From Cheiracanthium punctorium (lineage: Eukaryota; Arthropoda; Arachnida; Araneae; Cheiracanthiidae), in assembly GCA_038373885.1 (NCBI GenBank), contig JAWZYV010014418.1:434001-498000 (forward strand): a DNA stretch of 64,000 nt. The letters are read 5' to 3'. The notes below the pieces were generated by a model. The model had not been told where the DNA came from, searched no databases, and was given only the letters and a program-made list of their open reading frames with translations. The position numbers were made by a program, and so were the translations under genes. This document shows, one piece after another, positions 39,370 to 51,133 of the stretch (position 1 is the stretch's first letter; each line of letters begins with the position of its first letter).

Positions 39370-40429
39370 TACCTTACTATGCTGTGCCGTGCTGTTATTT
39401 CGGCCGTTCGTAAAGCAGCTACAAACGATTACTTGTTCCCAATATTTTTAGTTAGTGAATTACGCTATATTACGCTATTGGGGTAGTGAAAGTTACTGTT
39501 CGATGCACTAAGGAGTGTATTTGTTTGTGAAGTGTTTTTGCTGTGCGTTTCTTGCAAATCTGTTGTGTTCCACTGATTGTTTTTAAGTGAATTACTATTT
39601 GTGAAGATTGTTGTACGAAATTCTAAAGGTAATGAAGTTTATGTTTTGTCCTTACGACTCAGCTTGTTCTTGAAGCGCATTCAGCACCCCGTGTGCTGCT
39701 ACTAATTCATATCTTTACGAACCCGTCAGCCCAGTAAAAGAGGCAACAATATATAATATTCTTGCAGTTGTGTTGTGCTACAAAGTTTAGGGAATGCAGA
39801 TTTTGTGAATTATTTACAACCGAAAATCTGACTCAAAATGATTGATTTTTTTTAATTAAAAGATATCTTTTCGAGGGACTATTTAGAATTTCAATAAAAT
39901 CTGTAAAATTCATTCTTTTATTTAAACTTATTTTCAAACTTAAAAAAAATTACAGAATATTTTCAATTGCATTACATGTGTTTAAAAAAGGGGGTTTTCA
40001 AAATGATTATAATATTAATAAATCACTATTTCAGAGTCAAGATTCTTGCCAGAAACTTACGCAAAATATTTCCTTCTACTTATATAAGTAGTTGGGGGGA
40101 AAAAAAGAAAAGAAAAAGAGAAAGAAAGAAACTTGACTGCAAAAAACGGAGCGTTGTTTTATTTTTAACTGGGGAACTCCTTTTATCATTTTGAATTTTT
40201 CAGCATTTTAAAAAAATCTCCTGGGGTAGTAATTCTATACTTTTGCACCCGAATTCAGTGCTTAACTCTACATCTAAATTTCATTAAAAAATAAAATGTA
40301 AGGCTTACTTTCGATAGGAATGAATATATATGCATACAGTGAATCCTTTCATATACAGCTCTTCATTTTATGAATATACATACCCACAATGATCCCACAC
40401 AATGAGGGGCTTTTTTTTCTACGCACAGG

Positions 40430-40611
40430 ATGTGAAGGAGAAAGATGAAATTTTCACGAATGCACATTCAGAGCAAAAATTAGGAGGTGCAGATGCTCCT
40501 CCCATTTGTCACTCAGACTATGTTAAAAACTATGGTTCACAACCGTTAAAGCTCTGCTTACATCTGTTTGGAGAGAAAATAAAGTCGCAACTGACATCGG
40601 CCGTGCTGTAA
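40430..40611 (+). CDS. Possible orphan exon, low confidence
   Basis: A good 3' splice site (TTTTTTTTCTACGCACAG, ending 40429) precedes an open stretch of about 60 codons to TAA at 40609-40611. Only one of the three frames is open from the acceptor. Its composition is less A+T-rich than the flanks and includes KEKDEIFTNAHSEQ and LGGADAPPICHSDY. No family is recognised, there is no donor of the phase needed to join the sushi exons, and no transposon ends surround it. It could be a terminal exon of another transcript, a processed relic, or chance. Confidence 0.2.
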
Positions 40612-43207
40612 CCATAACGACCGTAAAGATGAACGCATATTAAGACTAAAATAGAGCTGTTTGGGGAGTAAAACTGTGGAAATAGGTGTTTTCCACATAA
40701 ATCCAGACTCGTATGACAGTTGTCTAATTTATATTCTACGGTAAGAGCAGCGGAGTTTATTAAGCAGAGTGCATTTCAACTCCAGTCACATGTTGCTCTG
40801 CTTTAACTAAGCATGGCATTTTATGGTAGGATTGCAAGTTATACGCGCTGAAATAATTACAATCAACTTAGCGTCTCTAGAGAAACGATCGTCTAGACGA
40901 AAGGCTGCTTACTGTTCGTATCTACCATAAAGGCAGCTTTGAAATGTGACTCTAGAAAAGTAAAATTCAGAGCTGTGCTGTAGTATTCAATATTTCATTG
41001 AATTGCCATGTGTCTAAACTAAGATTGGGAGATAACGAAGAGAAACTCCAAGCATCCATGACTGTTTCTAAAAAATAAATTAAATATAGTAGTTGTTTAT
41101 ATGATAAATACTTTTATTATAGGGCAATAAACATACTGCTACATTTAGTTCTTTCAGTATTAGCGAAATTTTTATATAATTTGTTTCTAATTATTTAACA
41201 ATATATACAAACAAAAACATTTGTTAGTCATTGCCATGCTACATGAACATTTTAGTATTTGATAGAAACCTTTTGCTGGGATTAAGGCTTTGTTTCGATG
41301 TGGCATTGATTCAATGTACTTCTTGGCAAACTATGAGATCTCTAGATCATGATCATCACTTTAAAAAACCTCTATGAGCTGTTGATGTTCATTAGCGATA
41401 ACGAAAGTTTCTTGTAGCTTACAAGACAGAAAGCCTGAAATATTGGCTTTATTTTACTGAGGTTTTAATTAAAAAAATCCATTTTAAAACTACCAAAGTC
41501 TGCCTATAATTTGTGCACTTGCCCAACATGAAAAACATAGTTCAAAGTTCTTAATTTTAAATATTTGGTAAATCCAAGCAACATCAGGAACAAAAGTTCA
41601 TCCTCTAATTGCTATCATAATTTGACCAATACCGCGCGAAACAACTATTTACAGAACTATTTTCATTAGATGTGTATGCGAATGATAAATCATTTAAGAA
41701 AATATCTTAAAATTAGCTACTGCCCTCTATTTAAAGTTATCAGGGCCTAAAAATTCTTAACTGAACACCATTACAGATATTATATAACCCACAGTTCAAA
41801 GCCTATTTTCTCGAAGAAAATTCTTTTGTATTTAAAAGATAACAATTAGCTTGAACATTAGCTTGAGAAATTTGAATAGAGGCCCCTTTTTAGTGTAAAG
41901 GTCTAATGCAGTTTTCTTGCACACCTCCGTATTTTGCCGGTATTGATGAGCAACACTCAATTAGTGTTATCACATTAAACAAATTTAGGCTACTCAATGC
42001 ACTTGCATCGATTCAGTGTATCCTAACGAGAAAAAAATGTTTTCTTGAATAGAACAAAATGTGGTTTGCGCTATTTTAAACGAATAATTTTGCTGGTTTT
42101 AACAAAATTTTTGCTGAATTAACTAAATTTTTGTTGAATTAACAAAACATTTTTTTCAGATTATAAATTAATCAGATAAAAGTTCTGTAAGAAAAATGTA
42201 TTTGCTACATATGAAAACAAATCACAGTTTTGGGCGGTGCCATTGAGCGTTAAAATGACAAAGAGCAGCCGTTTATAATTCATTTAATGATAATGTTTTG
42301 AGCAGACTGCTCTTAGGCATTCAAGTCGTTCAAACTTCGTACTTGGAGAGAGGCCTTCAACAATGAAACAGAATATAGCTCATTTCTACAAAGTGTTCCT
42401 TCAAATTTCAACGACGGAAGGTAACAAAATAGTAAAAATAAAGAAAAAAGAATAAATGAATGACGGAACCTGAGCCCAAAGATGCGAATCTCTAAAAACA
42501 AAAAAATCTAGACCAAAGCGATTGCTGTGAAAATGAGCAGTTATAAAATGTAAAACAGGGTGTATGACAGTTGCTGCAAAAAGTTATGGGGAAGATAGTC
42601 GTCTATTTCTGTTTCTTACCAAGCTATTTCATACAAGCATTTTCTTACACGGCATGCGTTTGGAATTATTTCAATTTAAATTATGCGTAATTCTTGCTTA
42701 ATTATAGTGCCTTTTAAGTGTTTTTTAATTTTATTAAAATTTATGAACTTTGATTAGAATCACTGAATAATTAATGCATATCTTTGTACAAATATATTGC
42801 TTTATTTACCAAGCTGATTTGGAATAACAAACATCTTATTATATAAAACACGTCTTATTCATTCATCAAAATTCTTGTCCGTTGATATAAACTAATATAT
42901 TCATTCTGCATATGCTTATAAGTCTAATTATTTATATAGTTTTAACAAAGTCACGAAAGAATATCTGGCTTGTTCATTGGTTACCCTGAAGGTTATTTTC
43001 AGAGTCCGGGTTAAAGCTCCAGTTTCAAGTTTGTACTGCTAAACAAAATTCCACGAGAAGAAAAATGCACGAACTGGTCAAACAGAACATTCGATGACAA
43101 CATAAAAATTAAATACATCCTACAAAATATACGTAAGAGTAGAAAATAAAATTAACTTAAAATACAGATGTTTACACGAAGTTAATACATTTTTAGATTT
43201 TAACTCA

Positions 43208-43234
43208 TTTTTTTTTTTTTTTTTTTTTTTTTTT
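43208..43234. repeat. Poly(T) run, 27 bases
   Basis: An uninterrupted T run; it would be a poly(A) tail for a minus-strand retroposon, but no body was identified. Confidence 0.9.
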
Positions 43235-44688
43235 GTAAGAACGCAATTGATGAAATCTTCCATACTGAAAAAGAGGTTTCCATGAAAGACAGATTTAAAA
43301 TTAAAAAATCGCAAACGTGGTCAGACATTCAGAGGATATATTAAATCATAACTCTCAAACTATGACAACTTATGTAAAAAATACATAGAAATAATACATG
43401 CAGCTTAAGTAAATATTTTAATCAGCTGAATAAAGCGTATATATTATATTTACATGATTAAGTTTGATTGGAAACTATAATTAATCCGTGAATACAGAAC
43501 GAGTTTTGAAATTGTATATAGCAGGTGAAATAATTAGTTTAATAATTAGCTACGTTAAAATGCAATGCAGTTTTTCATGCATAAAAATACTACTTTAAAG
43601 TCAATATATCCTTTAGGCGGTTTAATTTGTCTAAAATTTGTATATATATAAAGCATACAAACTCCATTGAAAACTTTATTTCTCCTCACCATTTTAAAAT
43701 ATTGCAGATTTTGTCATTTTGATTACAGATTCTTTGGTAAAACTGAACTTTAATAAATCATAACTTTTTAACAGTAATGATGACTTAAAATAACAAATTT
43801 TTGATTTCAATAAGAATAAACGTATTTAAAACTGAACGCGCAGAGGGACGAAGCACGACCTTCTGTTTCTTCGCATAAAAAGGTGAATAGTTAGAAGCGC
43901 TGAGATATGATAAGTCAAAAATAGTGCAACATGATTTTGGCTGTTTTCATTTAAAATCTATGTAGTTTACTCAACTAAAAATAACGTCTCACTTCTTAAA
44001 AAGGAGGGAGAAAATTATTATTATTCCACAAACTTTCCTTATTTTTGACCTTGGCTTATTTCGTAAGCATAATCAATAATCGTGCTTTTATAATTTTATT
44101 TTCATCCATTCTATTTCACGCCTTTTAATTACTCTTCTATTAGGGGTGTACCGCAAAATCCTGTGGCCTCCGAACAAGAATTCAATAGGATGTCTAGATT
44201 TCCATAGTGATATTTGTCAAGTTCAGCTTCGTGGAATTGGGTTAGACTGCGAAAATGAATAGTTCGTGAGCAAAAACCTAATAATAAAAATGCATACATT
44301 TTATATTGAAATAGAATGCTCGTAGTAGAATGCTCGTTTCACAATAAATCTTTTGTTGCATTCATGAATTTTTTTAAAGTAAGAAAACAAATTATGGTGT
44401 TTTATTATTAAATATGAATTGTTTTATCCATTATTAGAACATGAAAACGAATGTTTCTTAATATTTTAGAAATATTTTATTACACATAATCTTTTTCCAT
44501 CGGCTCTTAAATATATCTCAACGTTAAAACTAAACATGTATAAATAATTCTTTTTAGTAATATTTTGTCGTGTAAAGTATTTGTTGCTAGCTATTAATTT
44601 TAATACAGCATTGATAAGCCTATTCTAACTTGCAAGTTTGTTTGTTTTTTCACAAAAATTGTTCGAATGTTTTTGTTTTTCTTGTTAA

Positions 44689-44761
44689 CCCATTTTTTGC
44701 CACTGTCCTGTATACAGGACGCATTTAATGCTTAAAACAAATATCTGGAGGTAAAAATGGG
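44689..44761. mobile_element. 73-bp mini-MITE with TTAACCC ends
   Basis: TTAACCCATTTTTTGCC at the left (TTAA 44685-44688) and AAAAATGGG followed by TTAG (44762-44765) at the right are inverted ends. Just inside the left end is a GTCCTGTATACAGGAC palindrome. The same layout, CCCATTT...GCC then a GTCC/GGAC palindrome, occurs in the 276-bp elements at 59279-60568, so this is probably a deleted relative. Confidence 0.6.
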
Positions 44762-45320
44762 TTAGAACATCCCTTTTTTGTACTTAAATGAAAAAGTATT
44801 ATATATATGTGTGTGTGTGCGTGTGTGATAAGCAAAATATACTCATTCCTGAGCACTTCGTCGACTTGTAATAGCTCGGAGTACTTCTGAGTAATTGTAA
44901 TAGCTCGGAGTATGCTAAAGTTTAAGCAACACAATTTTTAGAGTACATACGAGAACTCAAACATGAGTATACCTAGACTCAAAACTTTCGAGCACATTAT
45001 ATACTCCTTTCAAAGCACACAATGTACTAAGTTTTGGAAAAATATAACAAATTGTTAACGAATATATTACACTTAAATTTTAAAATATATTTATTATTTG
45101 TACTCATTTTTGAATACATGCAAGAATTGCTAATAAATAAATTTTTATTATATGGACTTTTTTTTAAGTAAATACAAGAATGAATATAATGATAATAACA
45201 ATGCATATATTCTTATTAAATATGCCAATCGTTGAACATGTTAACTGAAATTCATAATCATCATCTTTTGCCTAAGTACAGATTTTATATCATTTTAAAA
45301 AACAGTATCTCTTTTTGCAG

Positions 45321-45524
45321 GTTATGCTGGAGCAAGTGTTTGGAATAATCTGAATTGCCCCGCTCCTAGAGCTCCAGATAATGGGCTGAGCTTCATCTTC
45401 CGCAATGGAGAACTAGTTCATTTTCGGTGTCATCCTGGTTACGTTATGCGAGGAAAACCTGTAGCTTATTGTGTTAATAACGTTTGGACGGAGACAGCTC
45501 CTGAGTGTATACCCATACAAAAAT
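45321..45524 (+). CDS. Sushi/CCP-domain protein, internal exon A
   Basis: This is an internal exon of a plus-strand gene for a sushi (complement control protein) domain protein, a fold used in secreted and cell-surface adhesion or complement-like proteins. It follows a pyrimidine-rich acceptor ending TTTTTGCAG and ends at a good donor (AAAAT then GTAAGC). It is 204 bases long, phase 1 at both ends, the usual symmetric layout of sushi exons. Numbering the first split codon as residue 1, the module has Cys13, Cys37, Cys51 and Cys63, a CPAP start, Asn-Gly at 21-22, Gly-Tyr at 40-41 and Trp56, all hallmark positions. The sequence just before Cys13 is non-repetitive and polar. The upstream exon was not found, so signal peptide and N-terminus are unknown. 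The exact gene is not recognised; the sushi call is secure. Confidence 0.88.
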
Positions 45525-48011
45525 GTAAGCTTATTATTTGTACAATATTATATGATTTTCTTCCTTTTTTTTATTACTTTTATTTTTTCAATAATTCAAT
45601 CTTCAGAAGATGTGGTGATCATACTGGACAGTTTAAAAGGTTTCATGGAACCCGGAACTTCTAGCCTACATTTTCCTTCAGATTTGAAACGCCAAATATA
45701 TGCTCTTTCTTTCTTTATTTAATTTTGAAATTTGCTAGTTTATTTTGTAATTTATGTATGTTATGAGCTTTACCATGATTTTCTATGCTTGTCATATAAA
45801 TATTTTTTTTTAAGGTGAACCCAAAAATTTGAAACTTAACCTTAGTTAACTATTTTTGATGTACGATAGGCACCTTTTATCAGGTTATGAACTGTTGATA
45901 CTGATTATACATTAATTTAAAGAAATTAATCACGTGAACAATATAAATAATGAGCTTTCTTTAATTTCGAAAATTATACTTGACTTTCTGTACCATGCAA
46001 TTAAGTATTCCCATAGTGTACATTAAATAAACCAACATAAAAGACTGGAAATTGCATTTGAATAAAGAAAAATTAGTTTTAATTGCACATCGATTTGAAA
46101 ACAAACCCTCTCAACTTCAATTAAAAATAGAAATCAGAGATGACTTCCGAAAAAAAATTCATGGACATTAAACCTTGTGTAATTTCAAATAACATGTAAA
46201 TAGGGTGCTTTACAAATGAAATTTAGATTCAAAATTAAGCTTCCGTAACGGGAAAAGGGGTAATTATATAGAAAATTAAGAGTTAGCATACCCCTTGCTT
46301 AGTACGTTAGAAATAATGGTTTTAATACATTCGTTTTCAGAATAATTTTTTTACGATTTATCCAACATGGAAAAACATGATTAGATTTTGTGCTTTCCCT
46401 CCCCGCACAAATTACAAGAAAAATTGATTTTCACATGGAATTTATTGTTTAGAATATTGATTAAGTTGATATTTCTCCATAAAAGTAAGTAACTGTAAAT
46501 CTTTCACAAACACACGGGAAAAAGCTCTTAGAAATATAAAAAAATGAAACCATACATATAATTAATACTTGTACTTCTACTCATTTTGACACGTTTCATT
46601 ATCCATTTAAATTTTTTTAGAACGTTTCATATTTCTTTTCAATCTACTGAACAATTCAGGTTATACTTTTAATTAACTAGAAAACAAACTGTGAATATGA
46701 AATTTGCTTAAATGCATAATAAAATATAATTAAATCGCTATTACACATGAGTTTTTAGTTTACATAGTTTCAATAAAATTATTCGTTTTACCTACAAGTT
46801 CTGGCAATATTATCCTATATTTTTTTTTTTTTTTTTTAGAAATCTGCCTTATTATTCGAACATAAACTTTTATTAATATGATTTAGTATTTTTGAACATT
46901 AACAAAACACTTTCGCAATGTTTAAAATCGATAAATTTCTTTACTGTATCAATATATGAAAAATTTGCAGCAGCATATGAACTGAACAGATAAGCATAAC
47001 TGAACAGATAAGCAGACATATATTTTAATATTTTGCAGTTTGAAACAAGTTTTCAAACATATGTTCAAATGACCTAAACATCTTATCCATGGTTGATAAT
47101 CGAAAAAAAAGAAAAAAATTCTGTAAAAATCATTGGGGCAACTGTGAGCAATAAGCGCGATCAATTAGAAATTTAATGGTCTTCTGTATAATAAGTGTAA
47201 AACTCTTGATGGGAAAAAATAACCATTATATTAATCTGGAACATTTCGAATTTTAAAATCTCGCGGAGCAAATAACCAAAACAGTTCATAATTTATCGAA
47301 AGTAGCTGATTTCCTGTGCAAATTAATTGAGTTAAACAACCTAAAAACGAGCTTTTTGTATCCACCAGTTGAATAAATGGTGTTCAGTCTTGGAACATCT
47401 CTAAACTTTGTTGGAGCATGGGACTAAAGAGATTCATTTGCAATAATGCTCTTTTTTTTTTTTCCCTAAATTAGTAAAAAACTGAAACTCCAACTTTAAA
47501 ATGCTTCCACTCACAGATTTTTTAAAAGCTGTTTAAAGCTAAGTTTACTTTTTATTTAGCGCTTTGATTTGGTCTAGAGGGGGATTTTCTAACTAAAATA
47601 GCTGCATTAATGAATTTTCTTGGAAAATAATTTAGATTTTTTTATAGTTAAGGACTTTCGAATCTGAGTAATTTATTTTAGACGTATGCCATCCCAGATC
47701 ATGGTAAAACGTTCATTAAAATATAGCAGCTGTACAAAAGCGACAGGAAAGCACCACTAAATTAGAAATTTAAACGTAGTAACTTTTTAGCGCTATGAAA
47801 ATTGAGTCTGTTTTTACAAAGCCGCCAACCATCTAAAATATACCTAAGCTAAGATTGACTGAATTCCATAAACTACATCAACTTTTATAAGGTTGCTTGT
47901 TTAGAAGTACTTATTAAAACACATTAAGTATAATGATGTTACAAAACTTAGAATATTTATTACATTATCAAATTGAGACTATTCTGTCACTGATTTTTTT
48001 TTCTATTAAAG
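45525..48011 (+). other. Intron between sushi exons A and B (contains the alternative exon)
   Basis: This intron of 2,487 bases starts GTAAGC and ends TTAAAG. Apart from the candidate exon at 45607-45722 it is A+T-rich with T runs (for example around 46820 and 47452). I see no other gene or recognisable transposon in it. Confidence 0.75.
45607..45722 (+). CDS. Candidate alternative 3' exon of the sushi gene
   Basis: About 80 bases after exon A lies a short, well-formed intron: GTAAGC donor at 45525, a long T/C-rich tract, then a tandem acceptor CAG at 45604-45606 and AAG at 45607-45609. Downstream the sequence becomes less A+T-rich and stays open to a TAA at 45720-45722. With the AAG acceptor, exon A's leftover T joins AT to give Tyr, followed by 36 residues beginning VVIILDSLKGFMEPGTSS. 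With the CAG acceptor, the leftover T joins AA to give an in-frame TAA stop at the junction. No good donor leaves this stretch except a weak GTTTCA after codon 10, so it may be a terminal exon. The start loosely resembles the first strand of a von Willebrand A domain, but no MIDAS motif is present. It is an alternative to splicing A directly to the exon at 48012. Confidence 0.45.
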
Positions 48012-48356
48012 GGCCTTTGGAAACGAAGCCAGCGATAGATGCTTACCATTATAACAACAGAAATAACGAGAAATTCGCAGAAGTTTCGCAAACAGATAAG
48101 CAACGACAGCTTTTTAATTGGGGTGATACTGAAGATAAACGAACATCAAAACAAGGCGTTTATGGAGATGGACCAAGGCGATTACCTTTAATAAACGGTA
48201 TCTGGCCTTCACAAGATCACGTAGAACAAGTCCTTGCTTTAGGTCCTCAGAGCACACCAGGACCTAAGACAATGATCAAAGAAGAAGTAGACATTGCAGA
48301 ACTAAGACACAAGCAGTTAGAGGAATTGCAAAAGCAGCGGTACACTGACACAAAAA
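48012..48356 (+). CDS. Sushi-gene exon B, polar linker
   Basis: This exon follows a TTTTTTTTCTATTAAAG acceptor and ends before a GTAAAT donor. It is 345 bases, phase 1 on both sides. The T left from exon A plus GG gives Trp, so the frame is continuous, and the single A left at its end joins GT of the next exon to give Ser. It encodes residues 69-184 of the visible fragment. There are no cysteines and no recognised domain. The composition is charged and polar, with a Tyr/Asn-rich start (AYHYNNRNN), a GDGPRRLPLINGIWPSQ stretch and a Glu/Gln/Lys-rich end that could form a helix. It probably acts as a flexible spacer between the two sushi modules. The matching phases, splice sites and non-random composition against a very A+T-rich background make the exon convincing. 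Its function cannot be read from the sequence. Confidence 0.8.
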
Positions 48357-50234
48357 GTAAATTATTGCAGCATTATCATGCTTCTTCATGGTTTTGCTAT
48401 AAAATTTTAATTTAAAAATTGACTGATTAACCACTAAAAATTTTTCGTAGTGCTATGAAATTTGTTGTTTTCAACAAAAGTGCATTTTTACACTTTGATG
48501 TGTTTCTTTTGTAATTTTCTATTATGAACACTGCTGCGAAATTACAGTGACTGTGAGATCATCTAAAGAATTTGTCTTTGTGGGTGTATAAGGTGACCTA
48601 ATATGGTCAACCCCCTCCCAATTATTGAATGATAATTATTAAAACTTTAATAATTATCATCTAGTTAATATTTTTAAATATGTTAAAATGTTTCAAGATG
48701 TTATTTTGAAACTTCCTAAGTTGTACAAGTAGAAAATAATTTGTAAGAAATATTTATGTTATAAATGTCCTACCCAACCAACTTTCCCCTATATTTTAAA
48801 ACAGCACAGATTTTTCACTTTTTAATCACTAATAAATGTTATTTAAAAAAATCCACGCTGCTTTAAAATAAACTTAAATAAGTTATGCTGCTTCATAAAG
48901 CCACTATTTCGTACTTCATCTTAAAGAGTATAAAATCTTACCTTAATTGATCATTGATTTTGTAACTGAATTCGATAAAAATTTTCCATAGTGAATTTCT
49001 CCATATTTATTTTCAAATAATTGCATATAAATAATTAGAATAAAGTTTTGATGCTAATTTCAAAAAGTTACTTGATTTTTAAGAGTCTTCAAACTTTGGG
49101 GATACCCTGCAAATCTAGAAACTACAAGTTGTTTATTGAAATCTTACCAAGAAAAACTTAGAGAAGGTTGTATGGACGTAGAATTTGTGTAATCTACATG
49201 GAGTGAACTGTGTTATTTGTTGAAAGTTTTATCAAGGGCGATTTAGTAAATTCAATCGCATGAAAGCTGGACCCGGCATTCGGTGATAATATGCTTGATG
49301 GCATTTTATGTGGCCATAAATAATACTAGATATGGTATCATGTAATTATCAGAAGTACAGTTCCCCTTTCTTCAGTTGCGACAGCGATATAAGACAACAT
49401 TTTTATTTCATAAACCAAAAGCTAAAACACTTACTCTGAAAAGTATGTGAACCAAATTCAGTTAGTATTACTCTGATTTTTACAGATCTCTCTTATTTTG
49501 ATCAGATCTCTCTTATATTTTACTCTTATTTTGATCTCTCTATACAAAGTAATTTTTGTATAGAGAGGTGCAAACTGTTTCCAGTTTAATTTCTATATCC
49601 TTTATCAAATTTCATGAATAAATAACTAAACATTTGGCTGATTTTTTCTCTAAATACTGTCTTTAAAGATTACGTCAAAAAGAATTTAATGTTCAGACTT
49701 TAAACTTGTTAAGCTATAAATATTGATTTAAATAATGAAAGGAAATCGAAAGTATAAAACAAAAAAAAACAATTATAGCTATTAAAAATACATATTGGTT
49801 TGAACTTTCATTAGTAATAATTAATTATTAATGACATAACTATAATAACTAAACAACTTTATTTCAAATTATCAATTGCAATTTTCAGCTTAATTTAGTG
49901 TAAAATGTATGCAGATGAAATGTAATATTTTGCACTCAGTAAGAAATTATAGTTTAAAAACAAACTAATGGAACGAAATTAAGAATATTTTGAACAAAAT
50001 TTATATTTATTAAAAAAAAATACTTTCGATAGTTTTATTGTGCTGAGGAGTAGTGTTGTAGTGAATATTTTAAAAAATCTTTTCGTTTCTGTATGCATTA
50101 AAATATATATTTGTCCTGGTTTTAAAACTGGACAGCTCTCTTAATTGAACAGCAAAATCTTATTCCTATATCTTTGAAAAATTTTCTGGAATTTATTTTA
50201 TTACATTATAAGTCATTTATTTTCTTTTTAATAG
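48357..50234 (+). other. Intron between sushi exons B and C
   Basis: This intron of 1,878 bases starts GTAAAT and ends TTAATAG. It contains a perfect 13-bp hairpin at 49536-49567 and two nearby GATCTCTCTTAT-like short direct repeats. Nothing else stands out. Confidence 0.75.
49536..49567. repeat. Perfect 13-bp stem hairpin in the B-C intron
   Basis: The left arm CTCTCTATACAAA (49536-49548) and right arm TTTGTATAGAGAG (49555-49567) pair perfectly around a 6-base loop. The stem is long for random intronic sequence, but nothing identifies it as a miRNA or a regulatory site. Confidence 0.6.
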
Positions 50235-50905
50235 GTAAAAAAAGAGGGCACAAAAAGAATAAAAACAAAAGGAAAAATTCTGTTCTTATTGATGACACTA
50301 TACCAAGAGAAACCGTCTTATCTCTCGGAAATACGGAAGATGGTGAAGCATTGTCTATAGCCTTTTCAAAACCTGTAAATAAAACGGAAAAAGACCATTC
50401 AAAGCACAGGCATCGCCATAGAGGACACCGTAGGAAGAAGCATCATAGCAAAAAATACAAGGTTCATCATCCTACCACCTCAAGTTTCATCATTTCTCGA
50501 GCTTCAAGGGTAGATACCAGTGGTATTGCTCCTTATCACACAAGATACCAGTTTGGTTCCCACAGAAATAACGAAGTCGCGGAACTGAGACGTAGGCCGG
50601 TGGAACAAATTCATGGCCTGTATAACGATACAGAATCTTCTCTAGATGAATATGACACATCATGTGTGGAGCCTCTGTATGGTAGAGAAGTTCCAATGAT
50701 TGCTCCTCAAGTTCCCAATGCGTTTGTGTTTCGATACGAAACGAAGAAGAATAAGCTGTATCCTTACAACAGCTTCATGTCGGTAAAATACAGATGCCTG
50801 AGTGGCCATGTTTTTGCCAATGCTCGGGCACAAACCCTATACTGTAAAGAAGCTTCATGGGTTGGAGAAGAACCAAGGTGTGTCAGAATGTCTGCTGTTA
50901 ATTAA
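50235..50905 (+). CDS. Sushi-gene terminal exon C: basic segment and second sushi-like module
   Basis: This exon starts after a TTTCTTTTTAATAG acceptor and runs 222 codons to TAA. Visible-fragment residues 185-197 and 238-262 are dense in Lys, Arg and His; the second block alternates His and Arg around KHRHRHRGHRRKKHH. These blocks could bind heparan sulfate, other polyanions or metal, but that is inference. RRRP at 302-305 is a possible furin-type processing site, and NKT (232) and NDT (314) are N-glycosylation sequons. The C-terminus carries a second four-cysteine module (Cys327, 371, 387, 399, with Trp392 before GEEPRC) that fits a sushi domain with a long first interval. The stop follows the last cysteine by seven codons. 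A cryptic donor (AAG then GTGTGT) overlaps the last cysteine codon, so a longer isoform cannot be excluded. Confidence 0.85.
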
Positions 50906-51133
50906 CTTTTATCTTGCATTCATGGATAATTTAATTTATAAAACATATATGTATATCGGTTTGTACAGAATATATGAGTAAACGCTGTGCCAACAACTTC
51001 ACAAATGTGTCCGGAAAGCTGCTTGTACAAAGCCACCTTCAGTGTTTTTCCATTTATTTGTTTCTGTTTGTATCCGCTACTTAGAGCTGTGTTTGCTGGA
51101 ACAAAACAAAGAAACTAAGTAGAATATAATAAA
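50906..51133 (+). other. Probable 3' UTR of the sushi gene with AATAAA
   Basis: The sequence after the TAA has no open frame. A canonical AATAAA lies at 51128-51133, about 220 bases past the stop. Bases 50986-51056 are repeated at 53355-53425. The true cleavage site cannot be fixed from sequence; the UTR could be longer. Confidence 0.4.
50986..51056 (+). repeat. 71-bp direct repeat, copy 1 (in probable 3' UTR)
   Basis: This segment, TGTGCCAACAACTTC to TTTTTCCATTTA, recurs at 53355-53425 with one difference (G to A in the CTTCAGTG part). It is less A+T-rich than its surroundings. It has no inverted ends and no tRNA-like boxes. Confidence 0.9.

Larger units (their letters stand above)
39372..44684. 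other. Gene-poor interval
   Basis: No secure gene. One exon-like stretch at 40430-40611 follows a good acceptor. A purine-rich tract lies at 40095-40135 and a T run at 43208-43234. Confidence 0.5.
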
